The notes: generated by a model not told the origin, from the letters alone. Positions 29,837 through 39,440 are shown, counted from the stretch's first letter. The stretch: DNA of 64,000 nucleotides from Plebeiibacterium marinum (GCF_026013615.1 NZ_JAPDPI010000009.1:62001-126000), one strand, 5' to 3'. Numbers and translations: made by a program.

Positions 29837-31288
29837 ATGAACAAAAAGGCTGATATAGGATTGATAGGTTTAGCTGTTATGGGTGAAAACCTAGTTTTAA
29901 ACATGGAAAGCAAAGGCTATAATGTTGCCGTTTACAATAGAACCACTGAAAAAGTTGACAAATTTATAAGTGGCAGAGGTGCAGGAAAAAACTTTATTGG
30001 CACATACTCCATAAAGGAATTGGTTGATTCTCTAGAAAAACCAAGAAAGGTAATGATGCTGGTAAAGGCTGGCGCTGCAGTTGACGCATTAATTGATCAG
30101 ATAACCCCTCACCTTGAAAAGGGTGACATAATCATTGATGGAGGAAACTCACACTATCCGGATACCATCCGAAGAACAAAATACGTTGAAGAAAAGGGCT
30201 TGCTCTATGTTGGATCCGGGGTGTCGGGTGGAGAAGAAGGTGCACTGACAGGTCCATCTTTAATGCCTGGAGGCTCTGCAAAGGCCTGGCCATTTATAAA
30301 AGATATTTTTCAGAATATTAGTGCCAAAGTAGAAGACAATATTCCCTGCTGCGACTGGGTGGGCCAAGATGGAGCAGGTCATTTTGTAAAGATGGTTCAT
30401 AATGGAATCGAATATGGCGATATGCAATTGATAAGTGAAGCATATCATATTATGAAAGAATACCTTGGCCTTTCACACGATGAAATGTACAACACCTTTG
30501 ACGAATGGAATAATGGGGATTTAGATAGTTACCTGATTGAAATTACCCGTGATATTATGGGATATAGGGAAGATGGCAAACCACTAGTAGAAAATATATT
30601 AGACGCTGCCGGCCAAAAAGGGACAGGTAAATGGACAGGCATTACTGCACTTGATCTGGGGGTTCCGCTAACTTTGATAGGTGAATCAGTTTTCGCACGT
30701 TGCTTGTCAGCCCAAAAAGAAGAAAGAATAAGTGCTTCAAAAATTCTCGGTTCGCCCATAAAAAAATTCGAAGGAGATAAGAAACAGTTTATCGGATATA
30801 TTAAGGATGCATTATTTGCCTCTAAAATTGTCTCGTATGCTCAGGGTTATGTTTTGATGCGGGAAGCAGCCAAAGAAAACAACTGGGATTTAAACTATGG
30901 AGGAATAGCTTTAATGTGGAGAGGAGGATGTATTATCCGTTCAGCCTTCCTTGGGAAAATAAAAGAAGCTTTTGATAACAATCCCGAATTACCAAATTTA
31001 TTACTTGATCCGTACTTTATGCAAAAAATCGATAAGGCATTGCACGGATGGAGACAAGTAGTAGCTCAGGCCGTTTTAAACGGGATTCCTGTACCTACAT
31101 TCTCAAGTGCACTGTCGTACTATGACGGATATAGAACAGAATTTCTGCCCGCCAACCTCTTGCAGGCACAACGAGATTACTTCGGCGCCCATACATACGA
31201 AAGAATTGACAAACCCAGAGGGGAATATTTCCATACTAATTGGACAGGAAGAGGCGGCGACACTGCCTCCACAACTTACGACGTATAA
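29837..31288 (+). CDS. gnd: 6-phosphogluconate dehydrogenase, decarboxylating
   Basis: Oxidises 6-phosphogluconate to ribulose 5-phosphate, producing NADPH in the oxidative pentose phosphate pathway. The 483-residue product has the cofactor motif GLIGLAVMGENLVLNM, the VGSGVSGGEEGALTGPSLMPGG segment (catalytic Ser/Gly loop), HNGIEYGDMQLISEAY with the catalytic Lys just before it (GHFVKMVHNG), and the C-terminal GRGGDTASTTYDV. A frame opens earlier at TTG 29768, but the added 23 residues are not family-like; ATG 29837 gives the standard N-terminus and follows an A-rich leader. Confidence 0.96.
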   Translation: MNKKADIGLIGLAVMGENLVLNMESKGYNVAVYNRTTEKVDKFISGRGAGKNFIGTYSIKELVDSLEKPRKVMMLVKAGAAVDALIDQITPHLEKGDIIIDGGNSHYPDTIRRTKYVEEKGLLYVGSGVSGGEEGALTGPSLMPGGSAKAWPFIKDIFQNISAKVEDNIPCCDWVGQDGAGHFVKMVHNGIEYGDMQLISEAYHIMKEYLGLSHDEMYNTFDEWNNGDLDSYLIEITRDIMGYREDGKPLVENILDAAGQKGTGKWTGITALDLGVPLTLIGESVFARCLSAQKEERISASKILGSPIKKFEGDKKQFIGYIKDALFASKIVSYAQGYVLMREAAKENNWDLNYGGIALMWRGGCIIRSAFLGKIKEAFDNNPELPNLLLDPYFMQKIDKALHGWRQVVAQAVLNGIPVPTFSSALSYYDGYRTEFLPANLLQAQRDYFGAHTYERIDKPRGEYFHTNWTGRGGDTASTTYDV

Positions 31289-31309
31289 AACACACTCATA
31301 TACAACACA

Positions 31310-31340
31310 AAAGGTTTACGCAAAGAGTAAACCTTTTTTT
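31310..31340 (+). terminator. Terminator of gnd
   Basis: A 10-bp perfect stem AAAGGTTTAC/GTAAACCTTT with a 7-nt loop, ending in a seven-T run. Confidence 0.9.
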
Positions 31341-31358
31341 GTTTTTAGCAATTGCCAG

Positions 31359-31389
31359 TTTGTTTACCGAATTATTATCTGTATAATTG
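31359..31389 (+). promoter_or_regulatory. Promoter of the subtilisin-like protease gene
   Basis: The -33 TTTG (31359-31362) is separated by exactly 19 bp from TATAATTG (31382-31389), one mismatch from TAnnTTTG. The leader to the ATG at 31421 is about 25 nt. Confidence 0.6.
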
Positions 31390-31420
31390 TTACAATTATT
31401 CTATTCTAACAAAAAAATAA

Positions 31421-33073
31421 ATGGTTAACTTCAAAAACAAACCGCTCATAGTGCTTTCTGCAATTCTAATAGCACTCTCAACCTCTATTCATGCTAAAAA
31501 CAACAAAAGCAAACCAGTTACCACGGTTGATTCCCTGGATCACACACTAGTAAACTGGTTTAATAAAGATGGCATTACAGATAGTATTTATGGAGCCAGC
31601 GTGTACAAAACGTATGAGTTCCTTAAAGACAAAACCCCAAAGAAAAAAATTATTGTAGCAGTCATTGATGGCGGCATCGACATACACCATGAAGACCTAA
31701 AAGACAAGATTTGGGTAAATCAGGATGAGATCCCGGGCAACGGAATTGATGATGATAACAACGGGTATATAGATGATGTCAACGGCTGGAATTTCATTGG
31801 TTCAAAAGAAGGGCAAAATATAGACATTGAGAATATTGAGTATGTAAGACTGATCCGGCAATTGGAATCCAAATATAAAAACACAGATCCCAAAACCATA
31901 TCTAAAGACCAAAGAAAAGAATTTGCTCTTTATCAGTTTTGTGAAAAAGAATATGAAAAAGAACTACAAAAATACCAGGAGAGAAGTGTTAAAATATCCA
32001 GACTCTCAAGCAGAATTGAAAACTCTGAAAACTTGTTGAAACAATATCTTGACACAGACTCATTAAACCTAAAACTAATAAAAGAGATTGAAGATGCTCC
32101 GGATTCTATCATGAAAGCCAAGGGCTTTATGACTAACCTGTACAACAACTCATTTTCATACGAATCATTCAATGAATATAAAAAACATATAAACTTGTAC
32201 CTTAATAAGCATCTCAACCTTGAGTATGAGGTTAGATCGAAAATTATTAATGATAACGTTAATGACATTACCGATGCTGGCTATGGCAATATGGATGTAA
32301 TTGGTCCTGATGCCCACCATGGTACCCATGTGGCAGGCATAATAGGTGCCGTACAAAAAAATGGTATAGGCATTGATGGCGTTGCTGAGAATATTGAAAT
32401 TATGGCAATCAGAGCAATCCCAAATGGTGATGAATATGATAAAGACATAGCCCTGGCAATTAGATATGCCGTTGACAATGGTGCCAATATAATAAACATG
32501 AGTTTCGGCAAATCCACATCTCCCCAAAAACATTTTGTAGATGATGCAATTAAATATGCTGAAAAGGCAAATGTGTTATTGATACATGCATCCGGTAATG
32601 ATGGCATCAATATCGACAAGCAACTCCGTTACCCCCATAAAGTATTCAACAATAAGAAACAAGCTGCAAACTGGATTAGCGTTGGAGCATCAACCCATCA
32701 TCTGGACACTCAGTTTATTGGTAATTTTTCTAATTACGGGGCAAAGTACGTTGATGTGTTTGCTCCGGGAGTAGATGTGGTTTCTCTTTATCCAGGCAAC
32801 CAATACCAAATAAATAGCGGAACAAGCATGGCATGCCCTGTGGTTAGTGGAGTTGCCGCTTTAATTTGGAGTTACTACCCTGAGCTCACAATGCTTCAAC
32901 TAAAACACATTTTACTCCAATCAGCTACAAAGTATAAAAAATTAAAAGTAAACACGCCCAATTTAGGCTCTGAAAAAAAGACAATAAAGCCAAGTAAATT
33001 ATCCAGAATTTCTACAACAGGAGGATTGATAAATGCATATAACGCGGCAAAAATGGCAGAGTCAATGAATTAG
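31421..33073 (+). CDS. Exported S8 (subtilisin-like) serine protease with a large helical insert
   Basis: Signal peptide about 1-25 (SIHA). The catalytic triad is complete: Asp83 in VAVIDGGIDIHHEDL, His300 in DAHHGTHVAGIIGA, Asn393 in HASGND (oxyanion) and Ser469 in NSGTSMACPVVSG. Between Asp and His lie about 215 residues instead of about 35. They contain a calcium-site-like NGIDDDNNGYIDDVNGWNF segment and a long charged helical region (about 140-275). This layout recurs in Bacteroidota S8 proteases. There is no C-terminal sorting domain, so it is probably periplasmic or outer-membrane associated. It is monocistronic. Confidence 0.93.
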   Translation: MVNFKNKPLIVLSAILIALSTSIHAKNNKSKPVTTVDSLDHTLVNWFNKDGITDSIYGASVYKTYEFLKDKTPKKKIIVAVIDGGIDIHHEDLKDKIWVNQDEIPGNGIDDDNNGYIDDVNGWNFIGSKEGQNIDIENIEYVRLIRQLESKYKNTDPKTISKDQRKEFALYQFCEKEYEKELQKYQERSVKISRLSSRIENSENLLKQYLDTDSLNLKLIKEIEDAPDSIMKAKGFMTNLYNNSFSYESFNEYKKHINLYLNKHLNLEYEVRSKIINDNVNDITDAGYGNMDVIGPDAHHGTHVAGIIGAVQKNGIGIDGVAENIEIMAIRAIPNGDEYDKDIALAIRYAVDNGANIINMSFGKSTSPQKHFVDDAIKYAEKANVLLIHASGNDGINIDKQLRYPHKVFNNKKQAANWISVGASTHHLDTQFIGNFSNYGAKYVDVFAPGVDVVSLYPGNQYQINSGTSMACPVVSGVAALIWSYYPELTMLQLKHILLQSATKYKKLKVNTPNLGSEKKTIKPSKLSRISTTGGLINAYNAAKMAESMN

Positions 33074-33077
33074 ATCA

Positions 33078-33130
33078 AAAAGAAATAGCCTAATAGCAAT
33101 ATATTCTGTTGCTATTAGGCTATTTCTTTT
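33078..33130. terminator. Very long perfect hairpin, likely bidirectional terminator
   Basis: 22 uninterrupted base pairs (33078-33099 with 33109-33130) close a 9-nt loop between the convergent S8 protease and psd genes. The 3' arm ends in TTTCTTTT, a modest U-tract on the plus strand. The remaining 170 bp before the psd stop show no gene or other signal. Confidence 0.7.
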
Positions 33131-33303
33131 ATTTACTTCTCTATTTGATTATACAAGGTTATTTACATTAAAATCTGTAACCCCGGAACCGTAAGAGTAC
33201 CATTACCCAGATACCAGGAATATTTATTTCGTGTAATCTCCCATATCAAAACCTTAAAAACACAAAACCACAGCTTATGCTCTAATCTTTAACTTCAGTG
33301 AGT

Positions 33304-33957
33304 TTATAATGTTGCAATTGTAGTCTGGGTACCTACAACTTTATCTCCTATCTTAACTTTTATATTTGAATCTAAAGGTAAGTACAAATCCAACCGGGAA
33401 CCAAACTTGATAAACCCCATCTGATCTCCTTGCTCAACTTGATCCCCCTCCTTTGCATAACATACAATTCTTCGAGCCAGGGCACCAGCAACTTGCCTGA
33501 CTAAAATCTCTTCTCCATCAATTGTTTCAACAACAACAGATGTTCTTTCGTTTTCCGTAGATGACTTTGGCAAGTAGGCACCCATAAACCTTCCACTATG
33601 GTGTTTTGAGTACTTAATCTTCCCTCCTATTGGAAACCAGTTTACGTGTACATTTAAAGGTGACATAAACACAGAAACCTGCATACATCTTTTCTTCAAA
33701 TACTCAGGTTCATCAACTTCTTCAATTACCACAACTTCTCCATCAGCAGGTGTAATAATAGCACGGGCATTTTTTGAACAAATTCGCTCCGGACTTCTAA
33801 AAAAATTAACGATTAAGAAGAAAAAAATAGCTGCTACACCAAACACAATATATTTTGCCACATCATTAGCAACAGTATACTGTGCAACTAAGGCAATAAT
33901 TGCTGCAATAAAAAAACCAACAAAAATTGTTTTATAACCTTCTTTATGAATTGTCAT
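33304..33957 (-). CDS. psd: Phosphatidylserine decarboxylase family protein
   Basis: Makes phosphatidylethanolamine, the main membrane lipid, by decarboxylating phosphatidylserine. The 217-residue short-type proenzyme has an N-terminal membrane segment pair (about 8-27 and 34-52), FFRSPERICSKNARAIITPADGEVV, MSPLNVHVNWFPIGG and the self-cleavage site GFIKFGSRLDLYLP. There Ser187 becomes the pyruvoyl group. It lies 13 bp after cdsA on the same strand, so the two phospholipid enzymes are co-expressed. Confidence 0.94.
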   Translation of the reverse strand: MTIHKEGYKTIFVGFFIAAIIALVAQYTVANDVAKYIVFGVAAIFFFLIVNFFRSPERICSKNARAIITPADGEVVVIEEVDEPEYLKKRCMQVSVFMSPLNVHVNWFPIGGKIKYSKHHSGRFMGAYLPKSSTENERTSVVVETIDGEEILVRQVAGALARRIVCYAKEGDQVEQGDQMGFIKFGSRLDLYLPLDSNIKVKIGDKVVGTQTTIATL

Positions 33958-33970
33958 TATTCCTTTTTAA

Positions 33971-34783
33971 TTAACGTACAAACAAATTAATATAAAATAC
34001 TGCCATCGGGATAGCAAATAAAACCGCATCAAACCTATCCAAAATCCCACCATGTCCTGGCAATATATTTCCAGAGTCTTTTACTCCAACACTTCTTTTA
34101 AACATTGATTCGGCCAAATCCCCTAACACTGCCATTATCGAAACAATGGCTGCAAATACCATCCACTCAAATGTATTCAGATTATCCCAAAATAATGAAA
34201 GCACATAGCCTGCCGCCAGAGTTAATGAAAATCCTCCAAGGGTTCCTTCCCATGTCTTTTTTGGACTAATCCTTTCAAATAGCTTGTGTTTTCCTATAGT
34301 AATTCCAGACAAATAGGCGCCAGTATCATTTATCCACACCAAAATAAAAACCGACAATGGCAAATGGAAATTATAAATCCCTTTATCAAATGCCAACAGA
34401 TTCATCAATGCAAAAGGAACCGCTATATAACAAGCAGTAAGCAAGCTCATTGCAACATTCAGCAAGGGATATTTATTCCTTTTAAAGAGCTCTCTGATAA
34501 AAAGGAAACAAACAATGGGAATAATCACCAAAAACAATGAAGGTGATGCCATTTTCGACTGAACCAGGTAGGCACTTATAAAAATAACACCCCCCAGACA
34601 AACAGTAGGAATAAAATCAATCTTGGTCTCTGTTTGGGAAAACAAACGAGTCATCTCATGAATGCCACCTATTACAATAAGCAAAAATAGAATAAGAAAT
34701 GACATCTGGTGATAATAAATCCCGCCAGCTAAAATAGATACAAAAAAAATACCAGTTAAGGTGCGTTGCCAAAAATTACTCAT
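33971..34783 (-). CDS. cdsA: Phosphatidate cytidylyltransferase
   Basis: Forms CDP-diacylglycerol from phosphatidate and CTP at the inner membrane, the entry to all phospholipid head groups. The 270-residue protein has about eight membrane segments and the C-terminal family signature SMFKRSVGVKDSGNILPGHG followed by GILDRFDAVL. KTWEGTLGGF is also conserved. It is upstream of psd in a two-gene operon with its own promoter at 34803-34832. Confidence 0.95.
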   Translation of the reverse strand: MSNFWQRTLTGIFFVSILAGGIYYHQMSFLILFLLIVIGGIHEMTRLFSQTETKIDFIPTVCLGGVIFISAYLVQSKMASPSLFLVIIPIVCFLFIRELFKRNKYPLLNVAMSLLTACYIAVPFALMNLLAFDKGIYNFHLPLSVFILVWINDTGAYLSGITIGKHKLFERISPKKTWEGTLGGFSLTLAAGYVLSLFWDNLNTFEWMVFAAIVSIMAVLGDLAESMFKRSVGVKDSGNILPGHGGILDRFDAVLFAIPMAVFYINLFVR

Positions 34784-34802
34784 CTGCTTATTTTATCAAC
34801 TG

Positions 34803-34832
34803 CAAAATTAAGTAGTTTACTTAATTTTCAAG
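34803..34832 (-). promoter_or_regulatory. Promoter of cdsA-psd
   Basis: The -7 element TAATTTTG (34803-34810) is exact on the minus strand, and CTTG (34829-34832) is a near -33 with an 18-bp spacer. The leader is about 20 nt. Confidence 0.55.
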
Positions 34833-34875
34833 CATTTTTATCAATAAAAACAAATATTTCTTTTAACTGATGATA

Positions 34876-34909
34876 AAAAAAAGAGATCGGTAAAATTACC
34901 GATCTCTTT
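34876..34909 (-). terminator. Terminator of rsfS-ftsH
   Basis: Arms AAAGAGATCGGTAA and TTACCGATCTCTTT pair perfectly (34880-34909), and the A-run at 34875-34882 is a U-run on the minus strand. It separates ftsH from the cdsA promoter. Confidence 0.9.
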
Positions 34910-34975
34910 AAAGTATATTTTAATTGATATTTTATTCCTTAAAAGCAGACAACTCCTTGCTCTTTCATTCTTCAT

Positions 34976-37006
34976 TTAAAGGTTTTCAGCATCAGCCTTT
35001 TTATCATCTTCCAGACTTTCCATCTTATCTTCATCAGCTATATCGTCAAACTGTACAAGATGTTTACTTACTTTTCTTTTTCCAAATATTGTTTCTAAAT
35101 CTTCACTAAAAATAACTTCTCTTTCAAGCAATAAATTAGCTAATTCTGCATGTTTCTCCCTATTTTCCATTAGGATATCTTTAGCTCTTTGGTATTGTTG
35201 TTCAATCAGTTTAGAAACTTCATGATCGATAGATTTAGCAGTTTCTTCACTATAGGGCTTTGTAAAACCATATTCATTCTGACCACTCGAATCAAAGTAG
35301 CTTATATTACCCATCTCTTTGCTCATCCCATAATAAGTAACCATAGCATAAGCCTGCTTAGTCACTTTCTCAAGATCATTTAACGCTCCGGTTGAAATTT
35401 TTCCAAACTCTATTTCTTCAGCAGCCCTTCCTGCTAAGGTCGAACACATTTCATCAAGCATTTGCTCAGTTGTAGTAAGCTGTCTTTCCTCTGGAAGATA
35501 CCAGGCAGCCCCCAACGCTTTCCCCCTGGGCACAATAGTAACTTTCACCAATGGATGAGCATGTTCAAGCAACCAGCTTGTAGCTGCATGACCTGCTTCG
35601 TGGTATGCAATTGCTTTCTTTTCTTCCTTCGAGATGATCTTATTTTTCTTTTCAAGTCCTCCTACTATTCTGTCAACAGCACTTAAAAAGTCCTCTTTCT
35701 CTACAATCTTCTTATCGCCCCTGGCTGCTATTAAAGCCGCTTCATTACATACATTGGCAATATCAGCCCCTGAAAAACCTGGAGTTTGTTTTGCCAAAAA
35801 GTCAGCCTTAACTTCTTCACTTAGTTTTAAAGGTCGTAAATGTACATCAAATATCTGCTTACGTTCCTTTATATCTGGCAGTTCTACATGTATCTGTCTG
35901 TCAAATCGTCCAGCCCTCATTAAAGCGCGGTCAAGAATATCAGCTCTGTTAGTAGCGGCAAGAATAATGACACCTGAGTTTGTTCCAAAACCATCCATTT
36001 CTGTTAACAACTGATTGAGTGTATTTTCCCGCTCATCGTTTGCTCCCATACTTGGACTTTTCCCCCTGGCCCTACCAATAGCATCAATTTCATCAATAAA
36101 GACAATACAAGGAGCTTTTTCTTTTGCTTTCTTAAATAAGTCGCGAACCCTGGAGGCACCCACTCCAACAAACATCTCCACAAAATCAGACCCTGACATG
36201 CTGAAAAAAGGAACATTTGCTTCTCCTGCCACAGCTTTTGCCAATAAAGTTTTACCGGTTCCCGGAGGGCCTACAAGCAAGGCGCCCTTTGGTATTTTAC
36301 CCCCAAGATTGGTATATTTCTCAGGCTTCTTCAAAAACTCAACTATTTCTTCCAACTCCTGTTTTGCTTCAGCCAACCCTGCAACATCCAAAAAGTTTAC
36401 ATTTATATTTGATTCCTTATCAAAAACCTTTGCTCTGGATTTCCCAACATTGAAAATATTTCCTGCACCACCCCCTCCGGCTTGTGCACCCATCCTCCTA
36501 AATACTATAATCCAAATGATAAGAAGTAAAATTAGCGGCCACAAAAAGCTAATAATGTCTGAAAGATAATTGGAGCGTTGCTCAAAGGTATTAGGAATTG
36601 TAAATCCTTTTTGCTCTTCTACAGTTTTTAAATCATCATAAAACTTTTCTACCGAAGGAATTTCAATTTTGAAATGTGGGCCTCTTTCTATAACTGCCTG
36701 ATAACTATCCCCAAAATCCTGTTCATAATTTTTTATCGCATCCTTTTTCAAGGTTACTTCAACCTGATCAAGATTTTTGATAACAGTCAACAACTCAATA
36801 TCTCCAGAGGGAAGTATCCGTTGAGTAAACTTGCTATAAGGTATCGTTTTAACTGCTTCATTCTGATTCATTAAAAAGAATGATAGAAAAAGCAGTAATA
36901 AAATTCCATAAATCCAGTACCCATTAAACTTTGGAATTTTTGGCGTACTGTTATTGCTACCCCCTGAATTAGTTGGTTCTTTTTTTTGATCTTTGTTTTC
37001 GCTCAT
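34976..37006 (-). CDS. ftsH: ATP-dependent zinc metalloprotease FtsH
   Basis: A membrane-bound AAA+ protease degrading misassembled membrane proteins and regulators. The 676-residue product has two membrane segments (about 30-47 and 151-170) around a periplasmic domain. The AAA module has Walker A GPPGTGKT (246-253), Walker [16 protein letters not shown] and the second region of homology [20 protein letters not shown]. The zinc site is HEAGH (469-473). The C-terminal tail is acidic. It lies 24 bp after rsfS; in Bacteroidota rsfS-ftsH-cdsA-psd is a recurrent block. Confidence 0.98.
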   Translation of the reverse strand: MSENKDQKKEPTNSGGSNNSTPKIPKFNGYWIYGILLLLFLSFFLMNQNEAVKTIPYSKFTQRILPSGDIELLTVIKNLDQVEVTLKKDAIKNYEQDFGDSYQAVIERGPHFKIEIPSVEKFYDDLKTVEEQKGFTIPNTFEQRSNYLSDIISFLWPLILLLIIWIIVFRRMGAQAGGGGAGNIFNVGKSRAKVFDKESNINVNFLDVAGLAEAKQELEEIVEFLKKPEKYTNLGGKIPKGALLVGPPGTGKTLLAKAVAGEANVPFFSMSGSDFVEMFVGVGASRVRDLFKKAKEKAPCIVFIDEIDAIGRARGKSPSMGANDERENTLNQLLTEMDGFGTNSGVIILAATNRADILDRALMRAGRFDRQIHVELPDIKERKQIFDVHLRPLKLSEEVKADFLAKQTPGFSGADIANVCNEAALIAARGDKKIVEKEDFLSAVDRIVGGLEKKNKIISKEEKKAIAYHEAGHAATSWLLEHAHPLVKVTIVPRGKALGAAWYLPEERQLTTTEQMLDEMCSTLAGRAAEEIEFGKISTGALNDLEKVTKQAYAMVTYYGMSKEMGNISYFDSSGQNEYGFTKPYSEETAKSIDHEVSKLIEQQYQRAKDILMENREKHAELANLLLEREVIFSEDLETIFGKRKVSKHLVQFDDIADEDKMESLEDDKKADAENL

Positions 37007-37030
37007 TTTGTAAATGAAAATTTGTTAGAA

Positions 37031-37405
37031 CTAGAAAAGGTTCTCAATATCTGTACGCTTGGCATCTGCCCACAAACCTTCTAGGTTATAAAAGCTTCGT
37101 ATTGGTTTCTGAAAAACATGTACAACAACATCAACATAATCTACTAAAATCCATTCAGCATTTTGCTTTCCCTCAATATGAAGTGGCTTATCTTTGATAT
37201 GTTCTCTCACATAGTCTTCAACTGAATCCCCAATAGCACCTACATGCGTATTACTGTCCCCATCACATATAACAAAAAATTGACAAACGCATCCGTCAAT
37301 TTCTCTCATATCTAAAACTGCAATATTTGTGCCCTTTTTCTCTTGAATACCTTCAACAATTGTATCTACCAATTGTTCAGTTGAACTAGTTTCCTGGTTT
37401 ATCAT
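37031..37405 (-). CDS. rsfS: Ribosome silencing factor RsfS
   Basis: RsfS binds L14 and blocks subunit joining when nutrients are scarce. The 124-residue product shows the family pattern LVDTIVEGIQEKKGTNIAVL, CQFFVICDGDSNTHVGAIGD, GKQNAEWILVDYVDVVVHVF and the C-terminal FYNLEGLWADAKR. It heads a two-gene unit with ftsH and shares its upstream region with the divergent birA. Confidence 0.95.
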   Translation of the reverse strand: MINQETSSTEQLVDTIVEGIQEKKGTNIAVLDMREIDGCVCQFFVICDGDSNTHVGAIGDSVEDYVREHIKDKPLHIEGKQNAEWILVDYVDVVVHVFQKPIRSFYNLEGLWADAKRTDIENLF

Positions 37406-37469
37406 TAAATTATTTTCGTTTGTATATTTTAAACCTGTATGTAATCTCTGCTAAATTACTAGAAAAATA

Positions 37470-37477
37470 CAAAGATA
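37470..37477 (-). promoter_or_regulatory. -7 element (TATCTTTG) of rsfS-ftsH
   Basis: Exact TAnnTTTG match on the minus strand, 65 nt before the rsfS ATG. It is divergent from the birA element at 37519-37526. Confidence 0.55.
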
Positions 37478-37518
37478 CTACTTTTTTGTTTTTCCAATTA
37501 GTAACTACTTTTACACAA

Positions 37519-37526
37519 TAATTTTG
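37519..37526 (+). promoter_or_regulatory. -7 element (TAATTTTG) of birA
   Basis: Exact TAnnTTTG match 47 nt before the preferred birA start (37573). It also precedes the alternative TTG start at 37549. Confidence 0.5.
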
Positions 37527-37572
37527 CCGTTGCATATTTAATGCCAATTTGTCCTATTTTATAACATGTAGT

Positions 37573-38319
37573 ATGACACAACTTGCTGGATTTAAAATAA
37601 TGAAGTTTGAGGAACTTTCCTCAACCAATGAAAAAGTAAAAGAATTAATTAAAGATGACATTCAGGATTGCACTGTAGTTATTGCAAAACACCAGTATGC
37701 CGGCAAAGGGCAAAAAGGAAATTCCTGGGAAAGTGAAAAAGGGAAAAACCTCACTTTTAGTTTATTTATTAAACCTGAATACATACAAGCTCAGGATCAA
37801 TTTGTAATTTCAAAAGTAGTATGCCTTGGAATTTTAAAGGTACTACAAAAATATTCGGATGGTTTTTCAATAAAATGGCCAAACGATATTTATTATAATA
37901 ACTCAAAAATAGGAGGGATCTTAATAGAAAACAGCATCCTTTTAAATGCAATAGGAACCTCAACAATAGGCATTGGGTTAAATATTAATCAGGAAAAATT
38001 TTTGAGCGATGCCCCTAACCCAATCTCTCTTAAAAACATCTGCAAAAAGGAATTTTGTTTACAGTCTACTTTACATGATATCCTCGAACAGATTTCTGTT
38101 CTATTAGGCAGAGTGCGTGTACAAAACGAACACCTCCAAATTAACAAGGAATATATGAATGCTTTATTTCGCAAGGAAGGCTATCATTTATATAAAGATG
38201 AGGAAGGAATATTTAAAGCCCGCATCCTGGATATATCTGAATACGGGCAGTTAGTCCTGTTAAAAGAATCAGGAGACCAAACAACATATTCTTTTAAGGA
38301 GGTTGAGTTTATTCTTTAG
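37573..38319 (+). CDS. birA: Biotin--[acetyl-CoA-carboxylase] ligase (no DNA-binding domain)
   Basis: Attaches biotin to carboxylase carrier proteins via biotinyl-AMP. The 248-residue protein has the catalytic region with FEELSSTNEKVKEL, AKHQYAGKGQKGNSWESEKG (biotinyl-AMP loop), SIKWPNDIYYNNSKIGGIL and IGIGLNINQ. It has the small C-terminal barrel but lacks the N-terminal winged helix of E. coli BirA, so it is not a repressor. A TTG at 37549 would add eight unlikely residues; ATG 37573 is preferred. Its stop overlaps the stop of the convergent SRPBCC gene by 4 bp. Confidence 0.93.
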   Translation: MTQLAGFKIMKFEELSSTNEKVKELIKDDIQDCTVVIAKHQYAGKGQKGNSWESEKGKNLTFSLFIKPEYIQAQDQFVISKVVCLGILKVLQKYSDGFSIKWPNDIYYNNSKIGGILIENSILLNAIGTSTIGIGLNINQEKFLSDAPNPISLKNICKKEFCLQSTLHDILEQISVLLGRVRVQNEHLQINKEYMNALFRKEGYHLYKDEEGIFKARILDISEYGQLVLLKESGDQTTYSFKEVEFIL

Positions 38320-38723
38320 TTATAATGATAATTGGCAATTGCATCTCCCAACATGTTTAAAAATTTTTTTACATGTTTGCTCACCATCATTTTCATCATA
38401 GGATTCAAATCTGCCTTAATAGTTAATTTGATCCTGGTATCATTTTCAGCTACCTGCTTTAACTGCACCCATAGGTAAAAGTTAAACGGAACCTTACCAT
38501 CTGTGGAGTATTTTACTGTTTTATATGGTTCTTTATCAACAATTTTCAACCCGGCATCTCCAATCCCTTCAACCTTAAACCTGCACGATTCCTCTGTGCT
38601 TTGCCAATCCGAAATCTTATCCTGAGGTATAAGGTCCTGAAAGTTGTTAAAATTCGAAATAAAAGAAAAAATCTTTTCGTCGTTGTGAACAGCTTTCTTA
38701 ATTTCACTCTCAAATTTTGTCAT
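38316..38723 (-). CDS. SRPBCC/START-like small protein
   Basis: The 135-residue protein fits the helix-grip (SRPBCC) fold: an N-terminal helix (KFESEIKKAVHNDEKIFSFI), then beta-strands (SCRFKVEGIGDAGLKIVD, FNFYLWVQLKQV, RIKLTIKADL) and a long C-terminal helix with MMKMMVSKHVKKFLNML. Such proteins bind lipids or hydrophobic ligands; the ligand here is unknown. The frame extends to 38747, but Met at 38723 (MTKFESEI) is the likely start. It sits between pyrE and birA, a position I believe recurs in this phylum. Confidence 0.85.
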   Translation of the reverse strand: MTKFESEIKKAVHNDEKIFSFISNFNNFQDLIPQDKISDWQSTEESCRFKVEGIGDAGLKIVDKEPYKTVKYSTDGKVPFNFYLWVQLKQVAENDTRIKLTIKADLNPMMKMMVSKHVKKFLNMLGDAIANYHYN

Positions 38724-38803
38724 AACCATTTCATATAAAAAGCTCAAAAAGACTAAATCTTAATGAGCTTGTATTTTTTTGTGACTTATTTCAACCTGAT
38801 AAA

Positions 38804-39436
38804 TTACTTTCCCCATTCTGCAGGATTAGTCCTCCAGCTCCCTAATGTTTTAACATCATCTGAAGATACATAACCTGTTGCAGCTGCAACATCAATAAGG
38901 ATTTGGTAATTACTAAGTGTATCAATTTTAACTTCTTTAGACGCAAAATTGTCTTCAGCAGTTTGGAACCCATAAGTAAAAATGGCAAGCATTCCCATCA
39001 CTTCACAACCTGCAGCCCTTAATGCCTCAACAGCTTTCAAACTACTTCCTCCTGTTGATATTAAGTCCTCAATAACTACCACTTTTGTTCCTGGCTTGAT
39101 ATCTCCTTCAATAAGATTTTCCATACCATGGCCTTTAGGAGACGAACGTACATATACAAATGGCTTTTTTAGTTCATCTGCAACAAGTGCACCCTGAGCA
39201 ATAGCTCCTGTAGCTACGCCAGCAATAACTTCGGCTTCAGGATATAGCTCGTTAACAAGATTAACAAATGCCGACTTGATATAGTCTCTTACTTCAGGAT
39301 ACGATAAAGTTTTCCTGTTATCGCAATAAATTGGAGATTTCCATCCCGACGCCCAGGTAAATGGGTTTGCTGGTTGCAATTTAATTGCCTTAATTTGCAA
39401 CAATTGTTTTGCTATTGTTTCTGATACTTTTTCCAT
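38804..39436 (-). CDS. pyrE: Orotate phosphoribosyltransferase
   Basis: Converts orotate and PRPP to OMP in pyrimidine synthesis. The 210-residue product has PANPFTWASGWKSPIYCDNRK at the substrate end and the PRPP-binding motif VVVIEDLISTGGS. The frame runs on to 39568, but the 44 extra residues are Leu/Ser/Lys-rich and overlap the NUDIX gene; ATG 39436 (MEKVSETIAKQLL) gives the family start. This ATG overlaps the first ATG of the divergent NUDIX gene in a CATG. Confidence 0.96.
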   Translation of the reverse strand: MEKVSETIAKQLLQIKAIKLQPANPFTWASGWKSPIYCDNRKTLSYPEVRDYIKSAFVNLVNELYPEAEVIAGVATGAIAQGALVADELKKPFVYVRSSPKGHGMENLIEGDIKPGTKVVVIEDLISTGGSSLKAVEALRAAGCEVMGMLAIFTYGFQTAEDNFASKEVKIDTLSNYQILIDVAAATGYVSSDDVKTLGSWRTNPAEWGK

Positions 39437-39440
39437 GCAG

